DNA from: Bacillota bacterium
GTDB taxonomy: Bacteria; Bacillota; Clostridia; Christensenellales; SZUA-584
Assembly: GCA_023460085.1 (NCBI GenBank)
Contig: JAEWRI010000013.1
Location: forward strand, 1-18,762
DNA length: 18,762 nucleotides
Reading direction: 5' to 3'
Position 1 is the stretch's first letter; each line of letters starts with the position of its first letter. Shown one piece after another: positions 6,959 to 14,714 of the stretch. Under the pieces are notes generated by a model, which was given only the letters and a program-made list of their open reading frames with translations, did not search any database and was not told the DNA's origin. A program made the translations under genes and the position numbers.

Positions 6959-8455
6959 ATGGCAGAGGAAGTAAGACCGATTATCGAAATGAAGGGCATC
7001 AACAAGTATTTTCCGGGCGTGCATGCTCTCCGGGATGTGGATTTCACATTGTATCCGGGAGAAGTCCGCGGACTTGTGGGCGAAAACGGCGCCGGAAAAT
7101 CGACGCTGATGAACGTATTGGGCGGCGTGTTCCCGCCGAATACGGGTACCATACTTTTCGACGGTCAGAAAGTAACGATTGACAGTACAAGCAAGGCAGA
7201 GGAACTGGGCATCAGCTTCATTCATCAGGAGCTCTCCCTTTTCCGGAACATGGACATTGCCTCCAACATCTATATCCACCATATGCCAAGGAAGTACGGT
7301 CTGCTCGACAAGAAGCGGCTGTACAAGGATACGAGCGAAATCTTAAAGGTGATGCAGCTCGACCGCAAGCCGTCCAAGCAGGTGGGCGCTCTCAAGATTG
7401 GCGAGCAGCAGCTTGTCGAAATTGGCCGTTCACTGGCGCAGAAGACGCGCGTGCTGGTGCTGGACGAACCCACCTCGTCGCTGACCAAGCCCGAGGTGCG
7501 CATACTGTTCTCGCTCATCAAGTCGCTGAAGGAAAAGGGCGTCGCGGTGGTATTCATCACGCACCGTCTGGAGGAAATCTACGACGTGTGCGACAACATC
7601 ACGATCATGCGCGACGGTCAGGTGGTAGCAACCTCTCCGCTGAAGGACATCGACGGCGGCGAGATCGTCAATAAAATGCTGGGCACCACCATGAACGAGT
7701 TCTATGTCGAAAAAACGAGGACTGCGGGCGAAGAGCTGATACAGCTGAAAAACATCTGCCGCAAGGATAAGCTCAACAACATCTCGTTCAATGTGCGCCG
7801 CGGCGAAATCGTGGGCATATACGGCCTGATGGGCTCCGGACGCACGGAAATCCTGCGCAGCATATTCGGCCTCGACAAGGTGGACTCGGGTGAGATTCTC
7901 CTGCAAGGCAAGCAGGTCAGCATCAAAAAGCCCATGGACGCCATCAAAAGCGGCATCGCGATGGTAACGGAGGACAGACACCTGGAGGGCTTGGTGCTGG
8001 GCGAGTCGGTGAAATACAACATTTCGCTGGCCAACCTGCCGTCCATCTCGACGGGCCGGTTGTTCGTCAAAAAAGAAAAGGAAGACAAGATCGCCGCAAA
8101 GAGCGTCGAGGATCTCAAAATCAAGACGCCTACTATCAAGCGCATGGTGCGTTTCCTCTCGGGCGGAAACCAGCAGAAGGTGGTTATCGCCAAGTGGCTC
8201 AACACGAATCCTTCGCTGCTCATCATGGACGAACCGACGCGCGGCATCGACGTGGGCGCCAAGCACGAGCTGTACGTCATCATGGACGAGCTCGCCAAGC
8301 AGGGCGTGGGCATACTGCTCGTTTCGTCAGAGCTGCCGGAGATCATCGGGGTGTGCAACCGCGTGATCGTGCTCAAGGAGGGCGAAATCAAAGCCTCGCT
8401 GGACGGCGGGGAAGTCAACAGTGAAAACCTGCTTTCAGCAGCGATGGGGGTATAA
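6959..8455 (+). CDS. Sugar ABC importer ATPase with two ABC domains (RbsA/XylG/MglA type)
   Basis: The 498-residue cytoplasmic ATPase powers uptake through the permease encoded next. Domain 1 has Walker A GENGAGKST (41-49), a Q-loop at Gln90, signature LKIGEQQ and Walker B VLVLDEPTSS. Domain 2 has a degenerate Walker A GLMGSGRTE (about 289-297), a full signature LSGGNQQK and Walker B LLIMDEPTRG. One intact and one degenerate P-loop is the known pattern of this family. GGAGGTGAT (6941-6949), an almost complete match to the 16S tail, precedes the ATG at 6959 by nine bases; an upstream in-frame ATG at 6887 has no such site. It is the first gene of the transport operon, three bases before the permease. 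Confidence 0.95.
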   Translation: MAEEVRPIIEMKGINKYFPGVHALRDVDFTLYPGEVRGLVGENGAGKSTLMNVLGGVFPPNTGTILFDGQKVTIDSTSKAEELGISFIHQELSLFRNMDIASNIYIHHMPRKYGLLDKKRLYKDTSEILKVMQLDRKPSKQVGALKIGEQQLVEIGRSLAQKTRVLVLDEPTSSLTKPEVRILFSLIKSLKEKGVAVVFITHRLEEIYDVCDNITIMRDGQVVATSPLKDIDGGEIVNKMLGTTMNEFYVEKTRTAGEELIQLKNICRKDKLNNISFNVRRGEIVGIYGLMGSGRTEILRSIFGLDKVDSGEILLQGKQVSIKKPMDAIKSGIAMVTEDRHLEGLVLGESVKYNISLANLPSISTGRLFVKKEKEDKIAAKSVEDLKIKTPTIKRMVRFLSGGNQQKVVIAKWLNTNPSLLIMDEPTRGIDVGAKHELYVIMDELAKQGVGILLVSSELPEIIGVCNRVIVLKEGEIKASLDGGEVNSENLLSAAMGV

Positions 8456-8458
8456 TTC

Positions 8459-9439
8459 ATGGAAAACAAGACGCAAAGCCTTGCGGGCGAAAGAATTTCG
8501 GTAGGACAGTTCATACTCAAGTACGGCATCTATTTTCTGTTCGCGCTCATAGTCATCATACTCGCGTTGTTCAATGAGAACTTTTTACAGGGTACGAACA
8601 TCATCAACGTGGGCCTGCAGACCTCGGTGAACGCGGTGCTGGCCATCGGCATGACGTACGTCATCATCACGGGCGGCATCGATGTGTCCATCGGCGCGGT
8701 AATGGCCGTGGCGAGCGCGTGCGGCGTCGGCCTCATCAAGGTATACGACGTTCCGGTGGGCCTCGGCATACTCGTCATCATCGCGGTCGGCACCCTGTTC
8801 GGACTCATCAACGGACTTTCGGTGGCGTACCTGCGCATGCCGCCCTTCCTGGTGACGCTGGCGACGCAGGGCATCGCGCGCGGCTTTACGCTCGTCATTT
8901 CCAGCGGCAAGTCGTGGTACGATCTGCCGCAGGCCTTCCAGTATCTTGGCAAGCAGTCCTACTTTAGTATCCCGGTGCTGGTATTCATGGTTGCCATATT
9001 ATATGTGCTGGGATGGATACTGCTGCGGAAGACGGTATACGGCCGTAAGGTGTATGCCATCGGCGGCAACGCCGAAGCCGCCAAGGTTTCGGGCATCAGC
9101 GTGCGCCGCGTACAGATGAGCGTGTACGTAGTGATGGGCCTCGTCGCGGGCATATCGGCCCTGATGACGACGGCGAGAGTCGGCAGCTTCTGGGCGGCCA
9201 TGGGCGAGGGCATCGAGTTCATGGTTATCGCGGGCGTCGTGGTCGGCGGCACAAGCCTCGCCGGCGGCGTGGGCTCGCTGGGCGGCACCCTCGTGGGCGT
9301 GCTGCTGCTGGGCGTCATCAACAACGCCCTCAACCTCTGGGGTATCCCGTCCGAATGGCAGGACGTGTTCCGCGGCGCCATCATATTCCTCGCGGTCATG
9401 CTCGACGCCCTGAGAACGCGGTATCGCAAGGCAGACTAA
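8459..9439 (+). CDS. Sugar ABC importer permease (RbsC type)
   Basis: This 326-residue integral membrane protein has many hydrophobic segments and the family landmarks TGGIDVSIGA (about 71-80), the cytoplasmic loop GRKVYAIGGNAEAAKVSGI (about 195-213) that contacts the ATPase, and GGTSLAGGVGSLGGT near the C-terminus. It forms the homodimeric channel typical of ribose-type importers, so a single permease gene suffices. The ATG at 8459 is three bases after the ATPase stop, with GGGGG at 8446-8450 as ribosome binding site. The length is normal for the family. Confidence 0.95.
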   Translation: MENKTQSLAGERISVGQFILKYGIYFLFALIVIILALFNENFLQGTNIINVGLQTSVNAVLAIGMTYVIITGGIDVSIGAVMAVASACGVGLIKVYDVPVGLGILVIIAVGTLFGLINGLSVAYLRMPPFLVTLATQGIARGFTLVISSGKSWYDLPQAFQYLGKQSYFSIPVLVFMVAILYVLGWILLRKTVYGRKVYAIGGNAEAAKVSGISVRRVQMSVYVVMGLVAGISALMTTARVGSFWAAMGEGIEFMVIAGVVVGGTSLAGGVGSLGGTLVGVLLLGVINNALNLWGIPSEWQDVFRGAIIFLAVMLDALRTRYRKAD

Positions 9440-9492
9440 AACAGAATTGGATTTGCGTCATCAAGGCGCAATAAATAAAGAGGAGGAAGAAC

Positions 9493-10557
9493 ATGAAGAA
9501 GGTATTGGTTATCGTCGTGGCTCTGGTGTTGATGATGAGCGTATTCGCCGGCTGCACCAAGCAGGAGTCCACGGAGTCCCCGTCGACTGCGGTTTCCGAG
9601 TCGGCTGCGGTTTCCGAGTCGGTTGCGGTTTCCGAGAGCACGGCGCCCGAGAAGCTGACCATCGGCCTCTCTATGCCTGAGATCAAAACGGACGGCTTCA
9701 CGGCGATGGCAAACGGCGTGCAGATGTACGCTGACCAGGCGGGTGTGGAACTGCTCGTAGCGGATGCGGACAACGATGCGGCGACCCAGATGTCCCAGAT
9801 CGAGGACTTCATCTCGAAGGGCGTAGACGGCATCATCATGTGCCCGGCTGACAGCGGCGCGCTGAGTGCGGCGGTTGAGAAGGCAAATGAAGCCTCGGTT
9901 CCGGTGGTCTGCATGGACCGTTCGGTCACCTCTGGCAACATCGTGGCTCTGATAGAGTCCGATAACGTGGAGCACGGCTACCAGGCTGGCCTGTACATGG
10001 CTGAAGCTGCGGAAAAAGCCGGCATCGCGCTGTCTGACCTCAAGATCCTTGAGCTCCAGGGCGACCTCGCTACCTCTGCTGGCCAGGAGAGATCCGAAGG
10101 CTTCCAGAAGGCCTGCACCGAGAAGGGCATGACCATTGTGACCTCTCTGCCGACCTATTGGGATCCCGACAAAGCTTACAACGCTGCGCTGGACGCTTTC
10201 CAGGCTCATTCGGATATCAACGCGATATTCGAGGCTTCGGACTCCATCATGTGCGCTGCGGTCAACTCCGCTCTCGATCAGCTTGGCAAGTCCGTTCCTG
10301 TGGGACAGACCGGCCACGTAATCGTGACGACGGTTGACGGCTGCCCGGTCGTTATCGACGCCATCAAGGCGGGTTCTGTGGATGCGACGGCTGTGCAGAG
10401 CATTCTGACGTTTGGTCAGGTTGCGGTAGAGAAGATCATCGCTGCTGCGGCTGGCGAAATCGCGCTGGATGCGAACGAGACCCAGCGTCTGGCTCCGGTG
10501 AAGGCGACTGCGGACAACGCCGACAGCGAAGAGCTCTGGGCAAACGCGATTAAGTAA
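9493..10557 (+). CDS. Sugar-binding lipoprotein of the ABC importer (Peripla_BP_4), copy 2
   Basis: The 354-residue lipoprotein has signal MKKVLVIVVALVLMM with lipobox VFAGC. A linker built from VSESAA-type repeats follows, then the ribose-type binding domain: IGLSMPEIKTDGF, Asp-Arg in VVCMDRSV, Arg in QERSEGF, Asp in TTVDGC, Gln in AVQSILTFG. As in its paralogue at 1568-2662, the RbsB Asn position is Ser (FEASDS), so the ligand may be a relative of ribose. GGAGG at 9482-9486 lies six bases before the ATG. Codons here more often end in T (GCT, TCT, GGT) than in neighbouring genes, a possible sign of high expression expected for a binding protein. It completes the ATPase-permease-binding protein set. 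Confidence 0.94.
   Translation: MKKVLVIVVALVLMMSVFAGCTKQESTESPSTAVSESAAVSESVAVSESTAPEKLTIGLSMPEIKTDGFTAMANGVQMYADQAGVELLVADADNDAATQMSQIEDFISKGVDGIIMCPADSGALSAAVEKANEASVPVVCMDRSVTSGNIVALIESDNVEHGYQAGLYMAEAAEKAGIALSDLKILELQGDLATSAGQERSEGFQKACTEKGMTIVTSLPTYWDPDKAYNAALDAFQAHSDINAIFEASDSIMCAAVNSALDQLGKSVPVGQTGHVIVTTVDGCPVVIDAIKAGSVDATAVQSILTFGQVAVEKIIAAAAGEIALDANETQRLAPVKATADNADSEELWANAIK
9589..9636 (+). repeat. Tandem 18-base repeat in the lipoprotein linker
   Basis: Two full units (9589-9606 and 9607-9624) and a 12-base partial unit (9625-9636) of GCGGTTTCCGAGTCGGYT. Units differ by one base (C/T at the 17th position). They encode AVSESA/AVSESV/AVSES in the flexible tether between lipid anchor and binding domain. 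The near identity at DNA level points to recent slippage, so copy number may vary between strains. Confidence 0.9.
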
Positions 10558-10577
10558 TCAAACCCGGAAGTGACGGT

Positions 10578-10601
10578 CGAGGCTGCAGCGATGCAGCCTC
10601 G
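10578..10601 (+). other. Stem-loop after the binding-protein gene
   Basis: CGAGGCTGCA (10578-10587) pairs perfectly with TGCAGCCTCG (10592-10601) around a GCGA tetraloop. No T run follows, so it is probably not a terminator. Such structures behind binding-protein genes are known to protect upstream mRNA from 3' decay and raise binding protein over downstream products. Confidence 0.7.
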
Positions 10602-10612
10602 GCACTAAAGAG

Positions 10613-10664
10613 GTGGGATGGAGAAAGCTGCGAAACAGTGAGCGGTTTGCTCCATCCCGCTTTT
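10613..10664 (+). terminator. Long-stem hairpin with short T run, partial terminator candidate
   Basis: GTGGGATGGAG (10613-10623) pairs with CTCCATCCCGC (10650-10660), 11 pairs with one G-T, around a 26-base loop, and TTTT follows (10661-10664). The loop is large and the T run is short, so termination may be incomplete. It would separate high expression of the importer from lower expression of the enzymes. No clear new promoter is seen between here and the next gene. Confidence 0.5.
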
Positions 10665-10738
10665 CAAAATGAGCCAGTAATTCACCGGTCCCGCCGCGGC
10701 AGTGCGCGGTAAAAGGCCGGGGTGCCGAGGTGAAAATC

Positions 10739-11929
10739 ATGGTGACACAGACCAAGGTTGACGCGATACAGGTACAGCTCCGTCAAAACGGAATAGACGC
10801 ACTGATACTCTGCCTGAGCCATAACATACTGGCCTTCCTGGGCTATTGGACAGGCGGCCACGCGGCCAAAGCCGTGATTCCCGCCGAAGGGAAACCGGCG
10901 CTGATCATTCCCGCTTCAGAGCTTTGCAACGCCGAGGGCAACGATCCGTCCGTGGTGCGCATACTGACTTACGACTTTGAGCACCCGACCTCCACGAAAT
11001 CGCATATGGATTTCTTCTTTGAGATTGTGCGCGACGTGATCCCGAACGCGGAGCAATTCACCGGTACCATCGGTATCGAGGAGTCCTTCGAGGACGGCTC
11101 GTCCGCGAACTTCTGCGGCGAATTCAAGTATCCTTCGCTGCCCACTTTCAACGCCATCCGCGCTTTCTTCGCCAAGGCGAATGTGAAGGACGCGACAGGC
11201 TTGATTACCGAAATGAAATTCGTCAAAGCGCCCGAGGAGCTGCCGCGAATCCGTACTGCCATCGATCTCGTCTGCGCGGGGCTGAAGGTGGTGCGGCAGC
11301 GCGTGCGCCCCGGCATGACGGAGGCCGAGGTGGGGGCAATCCTGGAGAGCGAAGTGATGATAAACGGTACGGGCAAGGGCGGCGTGCGCTTTTCGCGCTG
11401 CTTCGCGTCCGTGTATACCGGCGCGCGCAGCGCCGAGCAGAACGCCTACTGGGCGGCCACGTCGGGCCGCGTCGTGCGGGAAGGCGACGTCATCATACTC
11501 GAAATCGGTTCCGTCAGCGACGGCTACTGGTGCGATCTCACGCGTTGCATCTGCGTGGGCAAGCCGGACGAAACGCTGACGAAGCGCTACGACGCGGTGA
11601 AGCGCGCGCGGCAGGCGGGGCTTGCAAGCATCCGCGAGGGCGCACTTTTCAGCGACGTCCCCAAGGCGTGCTTTGCGTCGTACGAGAGCGAGGGCTATGG
11701 GCCGCAGGATTACCGCCACGCGGTGGGCCACGGCTCGGGCTACAACTATCACGAGGGGCCGGGGCTGCACGTGGCCAACCAAAAGCCGATGAAGCGCGGC
11801 ACGGTGCTGTGTCTGGAGCCGGGGCTGTATTTCCCGGGCCAGTACGGCCTGCGCATCGAGGACATGGTGGTCGTCACGGAAACCGGCTACGAGCTGCTCT
11901 CGCACTGCGGCAGGGAATTGACCACATGA
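10739..11929 (+). CDS. M24-family (Xaa-Pro aminopeptidase/creatinase-fold) protein with an altered metal site
   Basis: The 396-residue protein has an N-terminal creatinase-type domain and a C-terminal pita-bread domain. Of the five metal ligands of M24 peptidases, four can be found: Asp266 (WCDLTR), His331 (GHGSGY), Glu360 (LEPGLY) and Glu374 (RIEDM). The first, normally Asp two residues before the Gly of the D-x-G motif, is Glu255 (ILEIGS). The downstream HE of YHEGPG is kept. It may be a true dipeptidase with an altered site or a relative with another substrate, such as creatinase-like or ectoine-hydrolase-like amidohydrolases. A GTG at 10730 is in frame, but GAGGTGA (10727-10733) is then best read as ribosome binding site for the ATG at 10739. 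Its stop overlaps the next start (ATGA), placing it firmly in a sugar operon. Confidence 0.85.
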   Translation: MVTQTKVDAIQVQLRQNGIDALILCLSHNILAFLGYWTGGHAAKAVIPAEGKPALIIPASELCNAEGNDPSVVRILTYDFEHPTSTKSHMDFFFEIVRDVIPNAEQFTGTIGIEESFEDGSSANFCGEFKYPSLPTFNAIRAFFAKANVKDATGLITEMKFVKAPEELPRIRTAIDLVCAGLKVVRQRVRPGMTEAEVGAILESEVMINGTGKGGVRFSRCFASVYTGARSAEQNAYWAATSGRVVREGDVIILEIGSVSDGYWCDLTRCICVGKPDETLTKRYDAVKRARQAGLASIREGALFSDVPKACFASYESEGYGPQDYRHAVGHGSGYNYHEGPGLHVANQKPMKRGTVLCLEPGLYFPGQYGLRIEDMVVVTETGYELLSHCGRELTT

Positions 11930-12945
11930 GGGCGGCGGTATATCAGGGGCCTCGCGATGTGCAGATCGTGGAGCTGCCGGAGCCGGAGCACGGCGATAAA
12001 GCCGTGGTGCGCATCAAGGCGGCGGGCATCTGCGCGGCGGACGCGGGCTTCTATACCGGAAAGTTCGCCTACGCGAATTACCCGCGCATCGGCGGACACG
12101 AGCTGGTGGGCGTCGTGGAGTACGCGCCGCAGGGCGCGCATATTCAGGCGGGAGAGCGCGTGGTCGTGAATCCCCTGAGCGCCTGCGGGAAATGCTATCC
12201 CTGCCGTCACGGCAAGCCCAACTGCTGCACAAGCATCGCGGTGCTGGGCGTACAGGCGGACGGCGGCTACGCGGAAAAGATTGCGGTTCCTGCCGAGAAG
12301 CTGGTGTCCATCGGCGATCTGCCGTTTGAGCAGGCGGTGCTCATCGAGCCCTACACCATCGGCTACCACGCGGTGGAGCGCGCGGGCGCGGTGGCGGGAG
12401 AGAATGTGCTGGTGATGGGCGCGGGCGCCATCGGCCTCGCCATCGTCGATCAGGCGCTGCGCGCGGGCGCGGCAGCCGTGGCCGCGGCGGACATGTACCC
12501 GGAAAGGCTGGAGGCCGCACGCGCGATGGGCGCGGAGGGCGTCAACGTCGCTGAGATGGACATCCGCGTGTTTGCCAATGCGCGCACGGCGGGAGAGGGC
12601 TTCGGCGTGGTGTTCGACGCCACGGGCAACTCCCGCGCGACGGAGAGTTGTTTCAATATCGTCGCGCCGGGCGGCACGGTGGTCATCATCGGCCTCGGCA
12701 AGGACAAGGTCAGCATCGACGGCGTGGACTTCACGCGCCGCGAGATGAACATACTCGGCTCGCGCAACAGCGTAAACGCGTTTGAGCCGGTGACGGCGAT
12801 GATGCGGGAGGGCGGGCTGCATCCGGAGCTGCTGCTGACGCACCGTTTCGCGTTTGAGAACATCGCGGACGCGCTGGAGCGTGTCACCGGCGATCTGCGG
12901 GGCGTCATTAAAGCGGCGCTGTTCTTCACCCGGGAGGGCTTATGA
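11926..12945 (+). CDS. Zinc-dependent medium-chain alcohol/polyol dehydrogenase 1
   Basis: The 339-residue MDR enzyme carries the likely catalytic zinc site Cys36 (GICAAD), His58-Glu59 (GGHEL) and Glu141 (IEPYTI). The structural zinc cysteines lie in CGKCYPCRHGKPNCC (from residue 87). The nucleotide fold motif is GAGAIG (165-170), followed by AAADMYPERL, where the Asp suggests NAD. The family includes sorbitol, threonine and hexonate dehydrogenases; the likely reaction is oxidation of a secondary hydroxyl of a sugar, polyol or sugar acid. The ATG at 11926 overlaps the previous stop, with AGGGA at 11912-11916; its own stop overlaps the transketolase start (ATGA at 12942). Exact substrate unknown. 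Confidence 0.9.
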   Translation: MRAAVYQGPRDVQIVELPEPEHGDKAVVRIKAAGICAADAGFYTGKFAYANYPRIGGHELVGVVEYAPQGAHIQAGERVVVNPLSACGKCYPCRHGKPNCCTSIAVLGVQADGGYAEKIAVPAEKLVSIGDLPFEQAVLIEPYTIGYHAVERAGAVAGENVLVMGAGAIGLAIVDQALRAGAAAVAAADMYPERLEAARAMGAEGVNVAEMDIRVFANARTAGEGFGVVFDATGNSRATESCFNIVAPGGTVVIIGLGKDKVSIDGVDFTRREMNILGSRNSVNAFEPVTAMMREGGLHPELLLTHRFAFENIADALERVTGDLRGVIKAALFFTREGL

Positions 12946-13763
12946 ACGAGAAGGAACTGAAGGCGATTGCCCTGCAGACCCGAAAGTACATCACCCGCAT
13001 GTTCCGCGTGTCGGGACAGGGGCATTTCGGCGGCTCGTTCTCCTGCGTGGAAATCGTGACGGAGCTGTACTTCGAACAGATGCGCGTGAATGCAGAAAAC
13101 CCCGCGTGGCCCGACCGCGACCGGTTCATCATCAGCAAGGGACACGGCGCACCCGCCGTATACGGAACATTGATACAGAAGGGATTCATTCCGGAGGCGT
13201 GGGTGGAGCAATACGAGAAGCTGGGGGCCAGCCTCAGCACGCACCCCAACTACCTGAAAATCCCCGGCTTCGACATGAGCGCAGGCTCGCTGGGGCACGG
13301 CCTCGCGGTGGGCGCGGGCATGGCGCTGGCCGCGAAGATGGACGGCAAAGACTACCGCACCTATGTGCTGCTGGGCGACGGCGAGGAGAACGAGGGTGCC
13401 GTCTGGGAAGCCGCATTGTGCGCCAACAAATATAAGCTGGATAACTTAACGGCCATCACCGACAGGAACCGGCTGTGCGTCGGGGGCTGCACGGAGGACG
13501 TGATGCCCATGGAACCGCTGCGCGATAAGTGGGAGTCGTTCGGCTTCGAGGTATCGGAAGCGGACGGTCACGACTTTGTGAGCCTCAACAAGGCGTTCAC
13601 GGAATCGGCGGCGCGTAAAAACGGCAAACCGAAGATGGTCATCTGCAACACCGTGAAGGCCAAGGGCATCGCATTCGCCGAGAACGACGTACACTGGCAC
13701 GCGCACACCGTGGACGACGCGCTGTACGAGCGCATCATGGCAGGGCTGGAGGCGCAGTCATGA
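12942..13763 (+). CDS. Transketolase, N-terminal subunit
   Basis: The 273-residue protein is the thiamine-diphosphate-binding half of a split transketolase. Landmarks are GQGHFGGSFS (about 25-34), SKGHGAPA (about 66-73), GSLGHGLAVGAG, and the cofactor motif from GDG (145-147) through EGAVWEAA to KLDNLTAITDRN. It transfers two-carbon ketol units between sugar phosphates, or possibly other donors, together with the next gene product. Start and stop both overlap neighbours by ATGA, which favours equal synthesis of the two subunits. The length is that usual for split transketolase N-subunits. The specific donor and acceptor cannot be told from the sequence. Confidence 0.94.
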   Translation: MNEKELKAIALQTRKYITRMFRVSGQGHFGGSFSCVEIVTELYFEQMRVNAENPAWPDRDRFIISKGHGAPAVYGTLIQKGFIPEAWVEQYEKLGASLSTHPNYLKIPGFDMSAGSLGHGLAVGAGMALAAKMDGKDYRTYVLLGDGEENEGAVWEAALCANKYKLDNLTAITDRNRLCVGGCTEDVMPMEPLRDKWESFGFEVSEADGHDFVSLNKAFTESAARKNGKPKMVICNTVKAKGIAFAENDVHWHAHTVDDALYERIMAGLEAQS

Positions 13764-14710
13764 AGACAGAAAGAATGCTGGCCATCCGCGACGAGTTCGG
13801 CAAGGAACTCATCGAGATAGGCAGGGATTACCCGGATGTCGTGGTGGGCACGGCGGAGCTGATGCATCCCACACGCTGCGACGGCTTCGCGCGCGCGTAC
13901 CCGGAGCGCTTCTTTGAGGTGGGCATCGCGGAGCAGAGCCTGTTCGGCACGGCGGCGGGGCTTGCGTCGGCGGGCAAAACCGTCATCGCGGCGAGCTATG
14001 CCAACTTCTCGTGCCTGCGCGCGGGCGAGCAGCTGCGCAACGATATCGCCTATACGAACTTCAACGTGAAGGTCGTGGCATTAAGCTGCGGCGTGAGCTT
14101 CGGCGAGGGCGGCATATCGCACCAATCGTATGAGGATCTCGCGGTGATGCGCGCCATATCGAATTTTGTGGTGCTGTCTCCCGCGGACGGCGTCGCCATA
14201 CGCAAGGCGGTGCGCGCCGCGGTGGAAACTGTCGGCCCGGTTTATATCCGCGGGGGCCGCGGCGAAGAATACGTGGTGTACGAGGACGAGTGCCCGTTTG
14301 AAATCGGCAAGGCCAACGTGCTGCGCGAGGGCGGCGACGTCGCGATACTCGCCACGGGCTGCCTGGTGCGCGAGGCGCTGCGCACGGCGGAAACGCTGGA
14401 GCGCGAGGACGGGCTTTCGGTGCGCGTCGCGGACGTGCATACCATCAAACCCATCGATCAGGCCGAGGTGGAGCGGGCCGCGCAGACGAAGCTCATCGTC
14501 ACCGCAGAGGAGCACCGCGTCATCGGCGGCCTCGGCGGCGCGGTGCTGGAGGCGCTTGCCGAAGTGCCGCACCCGCCCGTGTACCGCATCGGCTTCGCGG
14601 ACGATTATCCGCCCGTCGGCCCGAAGTTCGAGCTGCGGGAGCACCTCGGGCTTTCCGCACCCAGCATCGTGCGCACGGTGCGCCGCGCGCTGGGCATTCA
14701 GGGGGCATGA
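13760..14710 (+). CDS. Transketolase, C-terminal subunit
   Basis: This 316-residue partner of the preceding gene contains the pyrimidine-binding and C-terminal domains. The conserved Glu that activates thiamine diphosphate is Glu58 in FEVGIAEQS. Other family segments are AGLASAGKTVIAASYANFSC, GEGGISHQSYEDLAVMR, and VYIRGGRGEE. The ATG at 13760 overlaps the N-subunit stop. Split transketolases are common in anaerobic Bacillota and in specialised sugar operons, often in addition to a housekeeping copy. The transaldolase start follows four bases after its stop. Confidence 0.94.
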   Translation: MKTERMLAIRDEFGKELIEIGRDYPDVVVGTAELMHPTRCDGFARAYPERFFEVGIAEQSLFGTAAGLASAGKTVIAASYANFSCLRAGEQLRNDIAYTNFNVKVVALSCGVSFGEGGISHQSYEDLAVMRAISNFVVLSPADGVAIRKAVRAAVETVGPVYIRGGRGEEYVVYEDECPFEIGKANVLREGGDVAILATGCLVREALRTAETLEREDGLSVRVADVHTIKPIDQAEVERAAQTKLIVTAEEHRVIGGLGGAVLEALAEVPHPPVYRIGFADDYPPVGPKFELREHLGLSAPSIVRTVRRALGIQGA

Positions 14711-14714
14711 CGCA

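Noticed and set aside
7430..8266. Long minus-strand open frames opposite the ATPase and other genes (also at 3606-4355, 4803-5969, 10916-11905, 11887-12843, 15383-16798)
   Set aside because: They are antisense to genes with clear family motifs, give Arg/His/Ala-rich translations without known motifs, and arise from GC-rich third positions.
9589..9636. CRISPR-like repeats
   Set aside because: The 18-base units are directly adjacent with no spacers and lie in frame within a lipoprotein gene.
1568..10557. A composite transposon explaining the duplicated binding-protein gene
   Set aside because: No transposase gene, terminal inverted repeats or target-site duplications are seen around either copy.
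10730..10738. GTG at 10730 as start of the M24 protein
   Set aside because: It lies inside the GAGGTGA ribosome binding site that is well placed for the ATG at 10739.
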